Shown in pieces: positions 18,646 through 28,559 of a stretch of DNA of 64,000 nt. The stretch is taken from contig CAJAYT010000102.1 of assembly GCA_903949285.1 (NCBI GenBank), positions 1-64,000 on the forward strand. The letters are read 5' to 3'. A program made the translations under genes and the position numbers. Each line of letters opens with the position of its first letter. Positions within the stretch are counted from its first letter, which is position 1. This stretch comes from an uncultured Burkholderiales bacterium. Its GTDB lineage: Bacteria > Pseudomonadota > Gammaproteobacteria > Burkholderiales > Burkholderiaceae_C. The notes under the pieces are model-generated. The model was not told the DNA's origin and made no database searches. It saw nothing but the letters and a program-made list of their open reading frames with translations.

Positions 18646-20079
18646 ATGCTCAAACCAACTCATCCAAATCAGATCCTAAAAGAGACGAGCAACACTACTC
18701 CTATAGAGGTGCAACCGTTTAAAGCAGTCTCTGAGCGAAAGCTCATCTTCAATCACGCTCTAACTGTTTGGGTGGGTCAAATTGCAGTCATGAGCTTTGG
18801 CATTACAGATACGGTGGTTGCAGGGCGCTTTAGTGAGCATGCATTGGCCACCTTGTCCATTGGATCGGCTTTCTACATAACGGTATTTGTTGCTTTGATG
18901 GGTGTCTTACAAGCTCTGTTACCCGCTCTCGCAGAACTCAGAGGTGCGGGCAAGGCGCATGCTTTAGGAGCAACCTTTAGACAGTCTTTGTATCTTTGTA
19001 TTTTTACAAGTTTGGTGGGGGTTGTTGCATTATTGTCTCCTCACTTTATTTTCGAGCGCACCCAAGTCCCGATCACACTTCGAGTCGAGGCACAGTCTTA
19101 TTTGGCAGTATTGGCCGTGGCCCTGCCACCGGCCCTGTTCTTTCGGATGTTTAGCACCTTAAATCAAAGCCTTGGGCGTCCACAATTGGTGACATGGGTC
19201 CAAATTGCTGCGCTTTGCGTAAAAATTCCGTTATCAATGCTATTCACCTTTGGCGCACTAGGCATAGAGGGACTGGGAGTAGTTGGATGCGCGGTTGCTA
19301 CTTTGGTGGTTAATTATTTGATGATGGCTCTAGCCATTATTCTTCTTAAAACACAAGATCTCTATCATCCTTACAAAGTTTGGGCCCCAATGGAGAAGAT
19401 TAATTGGGGTGAGATTTCAGCGTTGGCAAAGTTGGGGGTGCCCAACGCCCTGAGCATCACGGTTGAGGTAACTTCCTTCACACTGATGGCTTTTTTTATT
19501 GCGCGATTGGGAACACAAGCTTCTGCGAGTCACCAAATCGTAGCTAACTTTGCTGCGCTGATGTATATGGTTCCTTTATCCTTATCTATCGCAACCAGTG
19601 CACGTGTTAGTTACTGGATAGGTGCGAACAAAAAATCATCCTCTCACAAAGCCATTCAAATCGGTTTTCAAAACGTCATCGCCATGGCCTGTATTAATAT
19701 TTGTTTACTTGCATTTTTCAAAAATAATATCGCCAATTTGTACTCAACCAACGCAGAAGTGGCCGCTTTAGCGGCAAGTATGCTCGCGTGGTTGTGTCTG
19801 TACCATATAGGCGATTCGCTGCAGGTGCTTTGTTTCTTCATTTTGCGGTGCTACAAAATCACTTTAAAACCGCTGCTTATCTATAGCGTCATGCTTTGGG
19901 GCGTAGGACTGTACGGAGGTTTTTCTTTGGCTTATCTTGGGATAGGCCCCGTATCCGCACTGATGAGTCCTAAAGCCTTTTGGATTGCCTCCAGCACAGC
20001 GTTGGGGTGCAGTGCACTCCTTTTAATAGTGCTTGTGATCCAGGCTCAAAAAAATAATATTCGTCTTGAACGCGCTTAA
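18646..20079 (+). CDS. MATE-family multidrug/metabolite exporter
   Basis: A 477-residue protein with about twelve membrane helices arranged in two homologous halves, as in Na+ or H+-coupled MATE antiporters. The N-terminal half starts LTVWVGQIAVMSFGITDTVVAGR, a standard MATE opening. The second half has ELGVPNALSI-like text (LAKLGVPNALSITVEV) and SLSIATSARVSYWIGA. The substrate is unknown. It follows the GT-C-like protein gene and converges on phoR, with 47 bases between stops and no evident terminator. Confidence 0.9.
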   Translation: MLKPTHPNQILKETSNTTPIEVQPFKAVSERKLIFNHALTVWVGQIAVMSFGITDTVVAGRFSEHALATLSIGSAFYITVFVALMGVLQALLPALAELRGAGKAHALGATFRQSLYLCIFTSLVGVVALLSPHFIFERTQVPITLRVEAQSYLAVLAVALPPALFFRMFSTLNQSLGRPQLVTWVQIAALCVKIPLSMLFTFGALGIEGLGVVGCAVATLVVNYLMMALAIILLKTQDLYHPYKVWAPMEKINWGEISALAKLGVPNALSITVEVTSFTLMAFFIARLGTQASASHQIVANFAALMYMVPLSLSIATSARVSYWIGANKKSSSHKAIQIGFQNVIAMACINICLLAFFKNNIANLYSTNAEVAALAASMLAWLCLYHIGDSLQVLCFFILRCYKITLKPLLIYSVMLWGVGLYGGFSLAYLGIGPVSALMSPKAFWIASSTALGCSALLLIVLVIQAQKNNIRLERA

Positions 20080-20126
20080 AAAAACTTTCACCCAATCAGC
20101 TTGAGCTGAGTGCCTGGCGATCAGCG

Positions 20127-21458
20127 CTATTCATATTTGCGCAAACGGTCAGAGGGGATTTTCAAAGCAAAGCGTGAACCCTTACCCAGCTTGCTGGTGA
20201 TTGAGAGTTTTGCATCATGTCTTTGTGCAACATGTTTAACAATGGCAAGCCCCAAGCCTGTTCCGCCACTCTCCCTTGAGCGACTGCGGTCTACTCTGTA
20301 AAACCGCTCAGTCAACCGTGGGATATGCTCAGGTGCTATGCCCGGACCCGAGTCCTCCACGATAAACTCCATCGCCCCAGCGCCTAAGTCCTCACCTCTC
20401 ACTAAAATAGCCCCTCCACCGGGGGTATAACGCACAGCGTTACTCACTAAGTTAGACATCGCGCTCAGCAGCTCATTTCTGGAGCCAGCAATCTCCAACT
20501 CTCGAATTGACTCATCAATATCAAAAGTAATGGTCTGCGGGTTATCTGGATAAAGTAATTTGGACAAGGACTTGGCTTCTTGTTCACACTGTTGCCAAAG
20601 AACCATCACTTGTGTCCATTCGCTTTTACTGGGAATGGGTGAGCCCTCTAGTTTTGACAAAGTCAGTAAATCATTCACCAGTATCTGCATACGGTTAGAT
20701 TGCTGTGCCATAAGCTCCAAGTAGCCCCTTCTCTCCTCCTCAGACACTGGCAGAGAAAGTAAGGTTTCAATAAAGCCTGACAAGACAGTCAGAGGTGTCC
20801 TAATTTCGTGGGATACGTTGGCAACAAAATCTCTTCTCATCACCTCTGCAAGTTCGATTTGTGTGATGTCGCGTGACAAAAGTAGGCGTCGCCCCTCCCC
20901 ATACCTAAACAGTTGTAGTGAGAGTTTTCTTGGGGTCTCGGGCTTACTGCCAGGAGCTAGGATTACAACTTCTTGGCCAGTTCGTTCTTCTTTTAGATAC
21001 TGGCTTAATAAGGGATCTCTAACCAAATTTGCAAGCAACTGGTACAAATCTCTTTGCATATCTATGCCAAAGTGACTTGCAGCCGTCTGGTTACACCATT
21101 CAATACTTAACTGTCCGTCGAGTAGCAAAACGCCATTGGGTGAGGCTTGGATGGCTGATAAAAAGTCTTCTAAGCGTTGAACACTTTGATCATTAATTTT
21201 TTCTTGCTGCCTATGCAAGCGAATCACTTTATCGACCACAACAGCTAGGTCACCAACTTTGGTGGGGCGATTGTCAAAGTCAGCTCGTTGCAGCCACCTC
21301 AAAAGTCTTGAGCGCTTGTATTGCTCAAAAATACTCCAACTCACCGCTACAAACAAAAGTCCAACACAGGCAACTGCGTAAGAGCTACCACCTAGTTGAT
21401 AAAAGACCGTAGCACCTAGTAAGAGGAGCAGAAAAAATTTGACGACTTGCCAGAGCAT
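20127..21458 (-). CDS. phoR: Phosphate-regulon sensor histidine kinase PhoR
   Basis: A 443-residue sensor kinase with two N-terminal hydrophobic segments (about residues 8-40). A PAS-like region follows (LLLDGQLSIEWCNQTAASHFG, about 100-200). The DHp helix with VSHEIRTPLTVLSGF has the phospho-acceptor His217. The ATPase domain shows LVSNAVRYTPGG, VEDSGPGIAPEH and GGTGLGLAIV. It autophosphorylates when the Pst transporter and PhoU report low phosphate and passes the phosphate to PhoB. It lies 2 bases after phoB, so it is the last gene of the pst-pho operon. Confidence 0.95.
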   Translation of the reverse strand: MLWQVVKFFLLLLLGATVFYQLGGSSYAVACVGLLFVAVSWSIFEQYKRSRLLRWLQRADFDNRPTKVGDLAVVVDKVIRLHRQQEKINDQSVQRLEDFLSAIQASPNGVLLLDGQLSIEWCNQTAASHFGIDMQRDLYQLLANLVRDPLLSQYLKEERTGQEVVILAPGSKPETPRKLSLQLFRYGEGRRLLLSRDITQIELAEVMRRDFVANVSHEIRTPLTVLSGFIETLLSLPVSEEERRGYLELMAQQSNRMQILVNDLLTLSKLEGSPIPSKSEWTQVMVLWQQCEQEAKSLSKLLYPDNPQTITFDIDESIRELEIAGSRNELLSAMSNLVSNAVRYTPGGGAILVRGEDLGAGAMEFIVEDSGPGIAPEHIPRLTERFYRVDRSRSRESGGTGLGLAIVKHVAQRHDAKLSITSKLGKGSRFALKIPSDRLRKYE

Positions 21459-21460
21459 TA

Positions 21461-22162
21461 TTAAGTTGCGTGCGCGTTTACCGTCAGTCGGTAACCAGCT
21501 CCTCTAACGGTCTCAATCATAGAACCAGCCTCGCCAAGCGCTTCTCGCAGTCGTTTAACGTGCACATCAACAGTGCGTTCTTCAATAAATACATGATCTC
21601 CCCAGACCTTATCTAAAAGCTGTGAGCGGGAGTGTACACGCTCTGTGTGGTGCATGAGAAAGCTGAGAAGCTTGAATTCAGTTGGGCCCATTTTAAGGGT
21701 TTGTCCCGCAAAAGTAACCCTGTAAGAAGCACCGTCAAGGCTCAGTGCACCCAAGGTGACACTTTCTGCGACTTGCTCGGGTGCTCTTCGCCTTAGTACA
21801 GCGCGAATTCGAGCCAAAAGTTCCTGGGTTGAGAAGGGTTTGGTGATGTAGTCATCCGCACCAGCGTCGAGGCCAAGAACTTTATCACTCTCATCGCCTC
21901 TCGCCGTGAGCATCAAAATCGGAACAGCTTTAATCCGGGGGTCTGCCCGCCACTTCTTAGCCAAAGCAACACCACTTTGACCGGGCAGCATCCAGTCCAA
22001 CAAAATGACGTCAGGAAGGACGGAATCAATTTCACGTTGTGCTGAATCTCCGTCCTCAGACCAGATAGGCGTAAACCCATTGTGACGAAGATTAACAGAG
22101 ATTAATTCTGCAATCGCTTTTTCGTCTTCAACAATCAATACTCTGGGTAAATGTGAACGCAT
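21461..22162 (-). CDS. phoB: Phosphate-regulon response regulator PhoB
   Basis: A 233-residue OmpR-class regulator. The receiver domain has the acidic pocket VEDE, phospho-acceptor Asp56 in ILLDWMLPGQSG, and the TKPFS lysine. The winged-helix output domain has GPTEFKLLSFLMHHTERVHSR and RTVDVHVKRLREAL. It binds Pho boxes such as the one at 26933-26964 and activates phosphate-scavenging genes. It sits between phoU and phoR. Confidence 0.96.
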   Translation of the reverse strand: MRSHLPRVLIVEDEKAIAELISVNLRHNGFTPIWSEDGDSAQREIDSVLPDVILLDWMLPGQSGVALAKKWRADPRIKAVPILMLTARGDESDKVLGLDAGADDYITKPFSTQELLARIRAVLRRRAPEQVAESVTLGALSLDGASYRVTFAGQTLKMGPTEFKLLSFLMHHTERVHSRSQLLDKVWGDHVFIEERTVDVHVKRLREALGEAGSMIETVRGAGYRLTVNAHAT

Positions 22163-22218
22163 ATTCTGTATTTCAATAAAAGGGCTATTTGTTGATTCTC
22201 ACCAAGTTTTTGAAAAAA

Positions 22219-22920
22219 CTACAGTACTGAGGACTCAATCTCTGCGATGGAGGTGTGTCTGATATCAGCACCTTTCACAATGTAGATGATGCACTCGGCA
22301 ATATTTTTTGCGTGATCACCAATTCTTTCAATTGCTTTAGCAATAAAAAGTAAATCCAAACTGGCTGAGATTGTTCTCGGATCCTCCATCATGTAAGTAA
22401 TGAGCTTACGAACGAACCCATCAAACTCTTTATCAATTAGGTCATCTTCTTTCAAAATAGTCACGGCTGACAAAATATCTAGCCTTGCAAACCCGTCAAG
22501 CGCCTTGCGCAGTTGACTGCTTGCCATATCTGTTGCCAGCCTCAGCTCAGAGGAAGGGAGTTGACGCGGTGTACCCCCTTGGATGATCGAGCGAACCATC
22601 TTTGCAATCTTTTGGGCCTCGTCCCCTGCTCGCTCTAAATTTGCAGTGATCTTTGATATTGCCATCAAAAGTCGTAAATCTCTCGCTGTAGGTTGGCGTC
22701 GTCCGATAATAGAGGTCAACTCTCTGTCAATTTCGACCTCCATTGTGTTGACTCTATCCTCTGCTTCAAAGACTTGGTCAGCCACATCCGAGCTCAACTG
22801 GGTGAGTGAGTAAACCGATTGTCTGATTTGAGACTCCACCAAGCCCCCCATCTCCATGACGCGAGAACACACGTCGTTAATCTCGCTGTCAAATTGAGTA
22901 GATAAGTGTTTATCTGGCAT
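22219..22920 (-). CDS. phoU: Phosphate transport regulatory protein PhoU
   Basis: A 233-residue all-helical cytoplasmic protein with two PhoU repeats, each with an acidic metal-binding E/D-x3-D-type motif (AEDRVNTMEVEIDRELTSII and KEDDLIDKEFDGFVRKLI). It couples the PstB ATPase to PhoR and keeps the regulon off when phosphate is ample. It lies between pstB and phoB. Confidence 0.95.
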   Translation of the reverse strand: MPDKHLSTQFDSEINDVCSRVMEMGGLVESQIRQSVYSLTQLSSDVADQVFEAEDRVNTMEVEIDRELTSIIGRRQPTARDLRLLMAISKITANLERAGDEAQKIAKMVRSIIQGGTPRQLPSSELRLATDMASSQLRKALDGFARLDILSAVTILKEDDLIDKEFDGFVRKLITYMMEDPRTISASLDLLFIAKAIERIGDHAKNIAECIIYIVKGADIRHTSIAEIESSVL

Positions 22921-22975
22921 TTTGTGTCCTTATAACTTTTTTAATATATTTCTTAAGCAGTGCTAATGAGATTAA

Positions 22976-23749
22976 TTATCCAAAACGGCCTGTAATATAG
23001 TCTTCAGTTTCTTTACGCTGTGGTTTAAAGAAGAGCTGCTCTGTAGGTCCGAACTCAACCAAATCACCCAAATACATATACGCAGTAAAGTCGCTACAGC
23101 GGGCTGCTTGCTGCATGTTGTGCGTTACGATCACAACCGTATAGTCCTCTTTCAACTCAATGATGAGCTCCTCAACCTTAGCCGTAGAAATAGGATCAAG
23201 CGCAGAGCAGGGCTCATCCAATAAAAGGACCTCTGGCTTAATCGCGATACCTCTGGCGATACAAAGACGCTGTTGTTGACCACCCGAGAGTCCACTTCCG
23301 CTTTGGTTTAACTTATCTTTTACCTCCGTCCAAAGGGCTGCTTTTCTAAGTGCCCACTCAACACGGTCGTCCATATCATTGGTATTTAAGTTTTCAAACA
23401 AGCGCACACCAAAAGCAATATTGTCATAGATGGACATTGGAAACGGTGTAGGTTTTTGAAAAACCATTCCTACTTTCGCTCGAATGAGGGATACATCCAT
23501 TTGCGAGGTAAGGAGATTTTCGCCGTCAAGCTCGATCGAACCTTCAGCGCGTTGCTCTGGGTAGAGCTCATACATACGGTTAAAGGTACGAAGCAAAGTG
23601 GACTTTCCGCAACCAGAGGGGCCAATAAACGCAGTTACCTGGTTTTCTGGGATCTCAAGATTTATATTTTTAAGAGCGTGAAACTTGCCGTAATAAAAAT
23701 TTAAATCTTTTACGGTTATTTTTGCTTTATTTGCGACTGCAACTTCCAT
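22976..23749 (-). CDS. pstB: Phosphate ABC transporter ATP-binding protein PstB
   Basis: A 257-residue ABC ATPase. It has the Walker [10 protein letters not shown], the Q-loop [16 protein letters not shown], the signature LSGGQQQR, the Walker [14 protein letters not shown] and the switch histidine [20 protein letters not shown] is characteristic of PstB. It energises phosphate import through PstC/PstA. It starts 20 bases after pstA. Confidence 0.97.
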   Translation of the reverse strand: MEVAVANKAKITVKDLNFYYGKFHALKNINLEIPENQVTAFIGPSGCGKSTLLRTFNRMYELYPEQRAEGSIELDGENLLTSQMDVSLIRAKVGMVFQKPTPFPMSIYDNIAFGVRLFENLNTNDMDDRVEWALRKAALWTEVKDKLNQSGSGLSGGQQQRLCIARGIAIKPEVLLLDEPCSALDPISTAKVEELIIELKEDYTVVIVTHNMQQAARCSDFTAYMYLGDLVEFGPTEQLFFKPQRKETEDYITGRFG

Positions 23750-23769
23750 GTCAATATCCTTTATTTATT

Positions 23770-24642
23770 TCAGCTTTTTGGGCTAGTAATAGTTCGAGCC
23801 AGTATGTTTAATCCCAAGACTGCAACAGTGATCAAGAAAACACCAGCCCAAGCCAATTGCTGCCAATTTTCATGAGGGCTCATTGCAAACTTAAAAATAG
23901 TTACAGGCAGACTTGCCATGGGCGAGCTCATGTCGGTAGACCAAAATTGATTGCTAAGGGCTGTTAAGAGCAGTGGCGCTGTCTCACCCGAAATACGAGC
24001 AACTGCAAGTAAGATACCCGTCACCACGCCTGCCTGCGCTGATCTGAGAGTAATACTCAAAATCACTTTCCACTTTGGTGTTCCCAGTGCGTAGGCCGCC
24101 TCGCGCAGTCCTGGTGGAACGAGGGCGAGCATGTTCTCTGTTGTTCTGATGACGACAGGAATAACAATCAGCGCTAATGCAATCGATCCTGCCCAACCAG
24201 AAAACGCTTTGAAATGCGCAAAAAGAAGCATGTTATAGACAAACAATCCTATGACGATGGACGGAGCAGACAGCAAAATGTCGTTTACAAACCTGGTCAC
24301 CACTGACAAAGTACCTTTGGGGTTGTACTCAGCGAGATAGATGCCGGCCATGATGCCAATGGGCGTTCCAATAAAAGTTGCAACACTCACCATCAACAAA
24401 GATCCAAAAATTGCGTTCGCAAGTCCACCACCCTCCTCCCCAGGATTGGGCGTGTCTTGAACGAGAGTAGCCCAGCTGAGCCCAGCAAAACCGAGTACCA
24501 AAGTTTCATACAAAATCCAAACTAGCCATATCAAACCAAACACCATGGCTCCTATGGATAGAAACAACGCGACTTTGTTGACCCTATTGCGCACCATAAA
24601 TTTTTGGTATTTGGGATCTTGCATTAATTCTTGTTGAGTCAT
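23770..24642 (-). CDS. pstA: Phosphate ABC transporter permease PstA
   Basis: A 290-residue inner-membrane permease with six hydrophobic segments. The coupling EAA-loop is visible as [30 protein letters not shown] and [15 protein letters not shown] are typical PstA text. It pairs with PstC to form the phosphate channel. Its start overlaps the pstC stop by 4 bases. Confidence 0.95.
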   Translation of the reverse strand: MTQQELMQDPKYQKFMVRNRVNKVALFLSIGAMVFGLIWLVWILYETLVLGFAGLSWATLVQDTPNPGEEGGGLANAIFGSLLMVSVATFIGTPIGIMAGIYLAEYNPKGTLSVVTRFVNDILLSAPSIVIGLFVYNMLLFAHFKAFSGWAGSIALALIVIPVVIRTTENMLALVPPGLREAAYALGTPKWKVILSITLRSAQAGVVTGILLAVARISGETAPLLLTALSNQFWSTDMSSPMASLPVTIFKFAMSPHENWQQLAWAGVFLITVAVLGLNILARTITSPKS

Positions 24643-25679
24643 GATTTTGTCCCTTCACTCTTACGCAACTGAGCCAACATGAATTTAGATAAAGACAAGA
24701 CCACAAAAGTAATGAAGAAAAGCACCAATCCTAAATAGATGAGAGAGGCTTTATGCAATCCCTCAGAGGCCTCGGCAAACTCGCTTGCCAAGACAGAGGT
24801 GATGCTGTTAGCTGCGGAAAACAAACTAATCGAGGTGAGCTGATTGATGTTTCCGATCACAAATGTGACCGCCATTGTCTCTCCCAAAGCGCGCCCAAGG
24901 CCCAGCATGATTCCACCAACCACACCTGCTTTGGTGTAAGGTAACACCACCTTACTCACTACCTCCCAGGTCGTAGCTCCAAGCCCGTAAGCAGACTCTT
25001 TGAGCAGCGGGGGCGTAACTTCAAATACATCCCTGATCACAGATGAGATAAAGGGGATGATCATGATCGCCAAAATTACACCGGCCGATAAAATTCCAAT
25101 ACCCACGGGCGGACCACTCACCAATGGGCCCAAAAGGGGGACGCCCTTTAAGAGCTTTTGAAGGGGAAGTTGAACGTAGGTTGCCAAAATAGGGCTAAAT
25201 ACAAGGAGTCCCCACATCCCGTAAACGATTGAGGGAATGGCTGCCAAGAGCTCAATGGCTGTACCAAGTGGTCTCTTCAACCAAGCGGGTGAGAGTTCCG
25301 TTAGGAATATGGCAATTCCAAAACTCACTGGCACCGCAACCAATAGCGCTATGACAGAGGTTGCAATCGTACCGTAGATCATCACCAGTCCACCGAACTC
25401 TTCTTTTACTGGATCCCAAACCATACTGGTTAAGAATCCGAGTCCAAAGTGGTTGATCGCAGGCCACGCGCCTACGATCAAGGAGATCAAAATACCAAAT
25501 AGTACAGTCAGTGTTACACAAACACTGATGAAGGCCAAGAAACCAAACGCTTTGTCGAAAAAAGTTCCGTAGCGGGTCGCTCTGGGAGCGGGTGGTGGTG
25601 ACATGAATCGATCTTTTTTATTGGACATCAAAACAGAATCAAGGGAGGCCGGTTGGGTCGAAGTTGAAGAAATGGACAA
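24639..25679 (-). CDS. pstC: Phosphate ABC transporter permease PstC
   Basis: A protein of about 346 residues with six membrane helices and a polar N-terminal tail. It has the EAA loop [18 protein letters not shown] and [19 protein letters not shown]. The start is uncertain. The TTG at 25679 is preceded by AGGGAGA at good spacing and was chosen; an ATG at 25628 gives a shorter tail with no ribosome-binding site; the frame is open to a TTG at 25703. It is separated from pstS by an 85-110-base gap holding a long stem-loop. Confidence 0.93.
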   Translation of the reverse strand: MSISSTSTQPASLDSVLMSNKKDRFMSPPPAPRATRYGTFFDKAFGFLAFISVCVTLTVLFGILISLIVGAWPAINHFGLGFLTSMVWDPVKEEFGGLVMIYGTIATSVIALLVAVPVSFGIAIFLTELSPAWLKRPLGTAIELLAAIPSIVYGMWGLLVFSPILATYVQLPLQKLLKGVPLLGPLVSGPPVGIGILSAGVILAIMIIPFISSVIRDVFEVTPPLLKESAYGLGATTWEVVSKVVLPYTKAGVVGGIMLGLGRALGETMAVTFVIGNINQLTSISLFSAANSITSVLASEFAEASEGLHKASLIYLGLVLFFITFVVLSLSKFMLAQLRKSEGTKS

Positions 25680-25711
25680 GAGGCAATCTCCCTTGATTAA
25701 CAAATAACGGA

Positions 25712-25781
25712 GACGTCAACTGCAAACTTTAAACGTTGAGGGTGGATGCCCAAAGGTTTTTTATTAGTTTGAGTTGACGTC
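25712..25781 (-). promoter_or_regulatory. Long intercistronic stem-loop between pstS and pstC
   Basis: The arms 25712-25728 and 25766-25781 are complementary over 16 pairs with one bulged base (GACGTCAACT...CAAACT against its complement) around a loop of about 37 bases. Read on the transcribed minus strand it lies just beyond the pstS stop and before pstC. There is no T-run directly after the distal arm. Such structures usually stabilise the upstream cistron or limit read-through, giving more binding protein than permease. Confidence 0.65.
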
Positions 25782-25789
25782 AGTTGGAC

Positions 25790-26833
25790 TTATTTGTAAG
25801 AAACGGTCTTACCTGAGGAGTCCTTGATTTGGCCCCAAGCTTGGCGAATTTCTTCCTTAACTGCATTTGGCATCACGACAAAGTCAAGTGAATCCGCGCT
25901 CTTGTCACCGGTTTTGTAGGCCCAGTCAAAGAACTTAAGGACTTGGTTTGCCACTTCTGGCTTGTCCTGAGTTTTGTACATGATGATGAAAGTTGCGCCT
26001 GTGATAGGCCATGCATCTTTTTCGGTCTGGTTCGTTAGGATTTGGTAGAAGGACTTTGCCCAGCTCGCACCTGACGCTGCAGATTTAAAAGTAGCCTCGC
26101 TAGGCTCTACAAAATTACCCGCTGCGTTTTTCATGCTGACATAGGTCATTTTGTTTTTCTTGACATAAACATACTCTACATAGCCAATCGAGTTGGGTAG
26201 GCTGTTCACGTACTTTGCAACACCGTCATTGCCCTTACCCGCAGCAGCATTGGCGATATTAGGCCAATTTACAGCTGTGTTAGCGCCCACTTTTTCTTTC
26301 CACTCAGCACTGACCTTGCTCAAGTAGTCGGTAAACAAAAAGGAAGTACCAGAGCCGTCTGATCGACGAATGGAGGTGATCTCTGCGTCAGGCAGCGTAA
26401 CACCCGGATTAAGCGCCTTGATTGCTGGGTCATTCCACTTACCAATCTTGCCAAGGTAGATGTTCGCCAATAACTCACCTGTTAAACGCAGTTGACCAGG
26501 AGCAACGCCTGCGATGTTGACCACTGGAACCACACCACCAATGACCGTTGGAAATTGGATCTGTCCTTTTTTAGCCAAGTCCTCGTCAGTCCTGGGCATG
26601 TCAGATGCGCCAAAATCAATTGTCTTTGCATCAATTTGGTTTAAACCAGCACCGGAGCCGATGGATTGGTAATTGATTTTTACGCCGGTTTCTTTGTTGT
26701 AGTCACTTGCCCACTTGAAGTAGATATCAGCGGGGAAGCTCGCGCCAGCGCCAGTTACTTGTTGAGCAAATGCAGAAATTGACAAACTCATTGCAGCTGC
26801 TGCAACGATTTTGAGGGTGTAACGGTTAATCAT
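25790..26833 (-). CDS. pstS: Periplasmic phosphate-binding protein PstS
   Basis: A 347-residue exported solute-binding protein that delivers phosphate to PstCA. The signal peptide (residues 1-23, ending SAFAQQ) is followed by VTGAGASFPADIYFKWASDY, the phosphate-contacting strand-loop. SIGSGAGLNQI, DFGASDMPRT and RRSDGSGTSFLFTDYL carry the other ligand residues. It is the first gene of the operon, downstream of a Pho box. Confidence 0.97.
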   Translation of the reverse strand: MINRYTLKIVAAAAMSLSISAFAQQVTGAGASFPADIYFKWASDYNKETGVKINYQSIGSGAGLNQIDAKTIDFGASDMPRTDEDLAKKGQIQFPTVIGGVVPVVNIAGVAPGQLRLTGELLANIYLGKIGKWNDPAIKALNPGVTLPDAEITSIRRSDGSGTSFLFTDYLSKVSAEWKEKVGANTAVNWPNIANAAAGKGNDGVAKYVNSLPNSIGYVEYVYVKKNKMTYVSMKNAAGNFVEPSEATFKSAASGASWAKSFYQILTNQTEKDAWPITGATFIIMYKTQDKPEVANQVLKFFDWAYKTGDKSADSLDFVVMPNAVKEEIRQAWGQIKDSSGKTVSYK

Positions 26834-26932
26834 TGAATTAATTCCTATGTTGAGTGTTCGGGTCCGGTTTTATGAGTAAACCCAATAAATGAGACTAGGT
26901 TTATCACCAGACCCATAATGTAGGACCTTAAA

Positions 26933-26964
26933 ATGACAGTTTCATGACATAGACTAAAATGACA
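26933..26964 (-). promoter_or_regulatory. Pho box (PhoB-binding repeats) upstream of pstS
   Basis: Read on the minus strand there are three TGTCAT hexamers, at 26964-26959, 26949-26944 and 26938-26933. The last two are exactly 11 bases apart, the spacing of a PhoB dimer site (CTGTCAT, four bases, repeat). A -10-like TACATTAT follows about 10 bases on, at 26922-26915, and the typical -35 is replaced by the box. The site lies between pstS (minus) and ppx (plus) and could serve both. Confidence 0.85.
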
Positions 26965-27029
26965 TTTAATTGTAATATTTCGGAAATTGTCGCTGTTTTG
27001 TCATAAACAATACTTAAGATAACGTTATT

Positions 27030-28532
27030 ATGCAAAATGGCACCTTATTAGCAGGGATTGACCTCGGAAGCAACAGTTTTAGGCTAGAAATTGGCCGATT
27101 TGAGCACGGTCAAATTAACCGAATTGAATACATCAAAGAAACGGTCAGACAGGGTAACGGACTGGACGAGGACCGGAACTTAACCCAAGCCGCGATGCAA
27201 CGGGGCTGGGATTGTTTAGGACGCTTTGCAGAGCGTCTGTCTGGGTTCAAAAAGTCACAAGTCCGTGCCGTTGCAACTCAAACGCTACGAGAGGCTAGAA
27301 ACCGTGAAGAGTTCTTAAGCATTGCTCAAAAGGTATTCGGCTTTCCCATAGAGGTAATTTCCGGCCGCGAAGAGGCAAGACTTATTTATTTAGGCGTAGC
27401 GCATTTGCTCCCCCATGACAAAGCCAAGCGCTTGGTTATAGACATTGGTGGTAGATCAACGGAGCTCATCATCGGATCGGGTTTGGACGCCAAGGTCCTA
27501 GAGTCCTACAGAGTAGGCAGTGTGGCCTGGAGCATGCGTTTCTTTCCTGAGGGTGAGTACAACGCACAGGCCTTCAAAACCGCAGAGGTTGCGGCCAAAG
27601 CCATCTTGGATGAGGCACTCACAAGCTACCCCCGTCACGCCTGGGAAATTGCCTACGGATCCTCTGGAACGGTAGGGGCTGTCGCCGATATTCTAGGATT
27701 CGCAGGCTGGCCCCCTACTCTCATCAACCGAGACAGCCTCAGTTGGCTCAAACGCTGCTTGATCCGCGCTCAGTCGAGCGACAAACTCAGACTTGAGGGA
27801 CTGAAAGAGGATCGCAAAGCGGTGCTCGCAGGTGGCATCAGTGTTCTCAGCGCGGTATTTGATCTTCTGGAAATTGATGAGTTGCATGTCGCTCAAGGAG
27901 CCCTCAGACACGGGGTGCTTTACGACATGCTGGAACGCGCAGAATATGCAAGCGATGTTCGTACGGCTACGGTCTCAAGGCTATTGATAACATCAGGGCT
28001 GGACTTGACCCAGGCTGAACGCGTGAACCGCGTGAGCCAATACCTGCTGAACATGTTGATTGACGAGACTAAAACAGGGGACGTCAATAAGCTCAAACAA
28101 AAACTAGAGTGGGCGGCTAAACTGCACGAGGTGGGTACGATCATCTCACATAGCGACTACCACAAACACGGTGCATATATTCTCGACAATACGGATGCGC
28201 CTGGATTTGCCGCCTCCGAGTTGCATAGACTATCCCTGCTTGTGCTTGGACACAGGGGTAAGCTTCGTAAGTTAGAGGCTGACTTTGACAATGTAGGCTT
28301 TATCAAGCAATTACTTGCCTTGAGACTTGCCGTTATTTTGTGTCATGCCAAAAGAGATCCTGATTACAAGGCCTTAAAACTGGATTTGGTCAGCGAACAG
28401 GCTCGCGCATTTAAGCTTACGCTCAGTAAAGATTGGGCTGAAAAATATCCTCAATCATCACACCTATTAAAAGAAGAGATCAGTGCTTGGCAAAAAACAA
28501 CCTGGTCATTTGATTTGAACTGGATAGCTTAA
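27030..28532 (+). CDS. ppx: Exopolyphosphatase (Ppx/GppA family)
   Basis: A 500-residue enzyme that removes terminal phosphates from polyphosphate or pppGpp. The N-terminal actin-like ATPase fold has GIDLGSNSFRLEIG, ATQTLREARN, ISGREEARLIYLG and the phosphate loop VIDIGGRSTELIIG. The C-terminal helical half resembles the HD-type domain of Ppx (KLHEVGTIISHSDYHKHGAYI). It is divergent from pstS and convergent with sixA, and is functionally paired with ppk1 nearby. Confidence 0.94.
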   Translation: MQNGTLLAGIDLGSNSFRLEIGRFEHGQINRIEYIKETVRQGNGLDEDRNLTQAAMQRGWDCLGRFAERLSGFKKSQVRAVATQTLREARNREEFLSIAQKVFGFPIEVISGREEARLIYLGVAHLLPHDKAKRLVIDIGGRSTELIIGSGLDAKVLESYRVGSVAWSMRFFPEGEYNAQAFKTAEVAAKAILDEALTSYPRHAWEIAYGSSGTVGAVADILGFAGWPPTLINRDSLSWLKRCLIRAQSSDKLRLEGLKEDRKAVLAGGISVLSAVFDLLEIDELHVAQGALRHGVLYDMLERAEYASDVRTATVSRLLITSGLDLTQAERVNRVSQYLLNMLIDETKTGDVNKLKQKLEWAAKLHEVGTIISHSDYHKHGAYILDNTDAPGFAASELHRLSLLVLGHRGKLRKLEADFDNVGFIKQLLALRLAVILCHAKRDPDYKALKLDLVSEQARAFKLTLSKDWAEKYPQSSHLLKEEISAWQKTTWSFDLNWIA

Positions 28533-28559
28533 ATTAGACGATACGGATAGCGTTACAGG

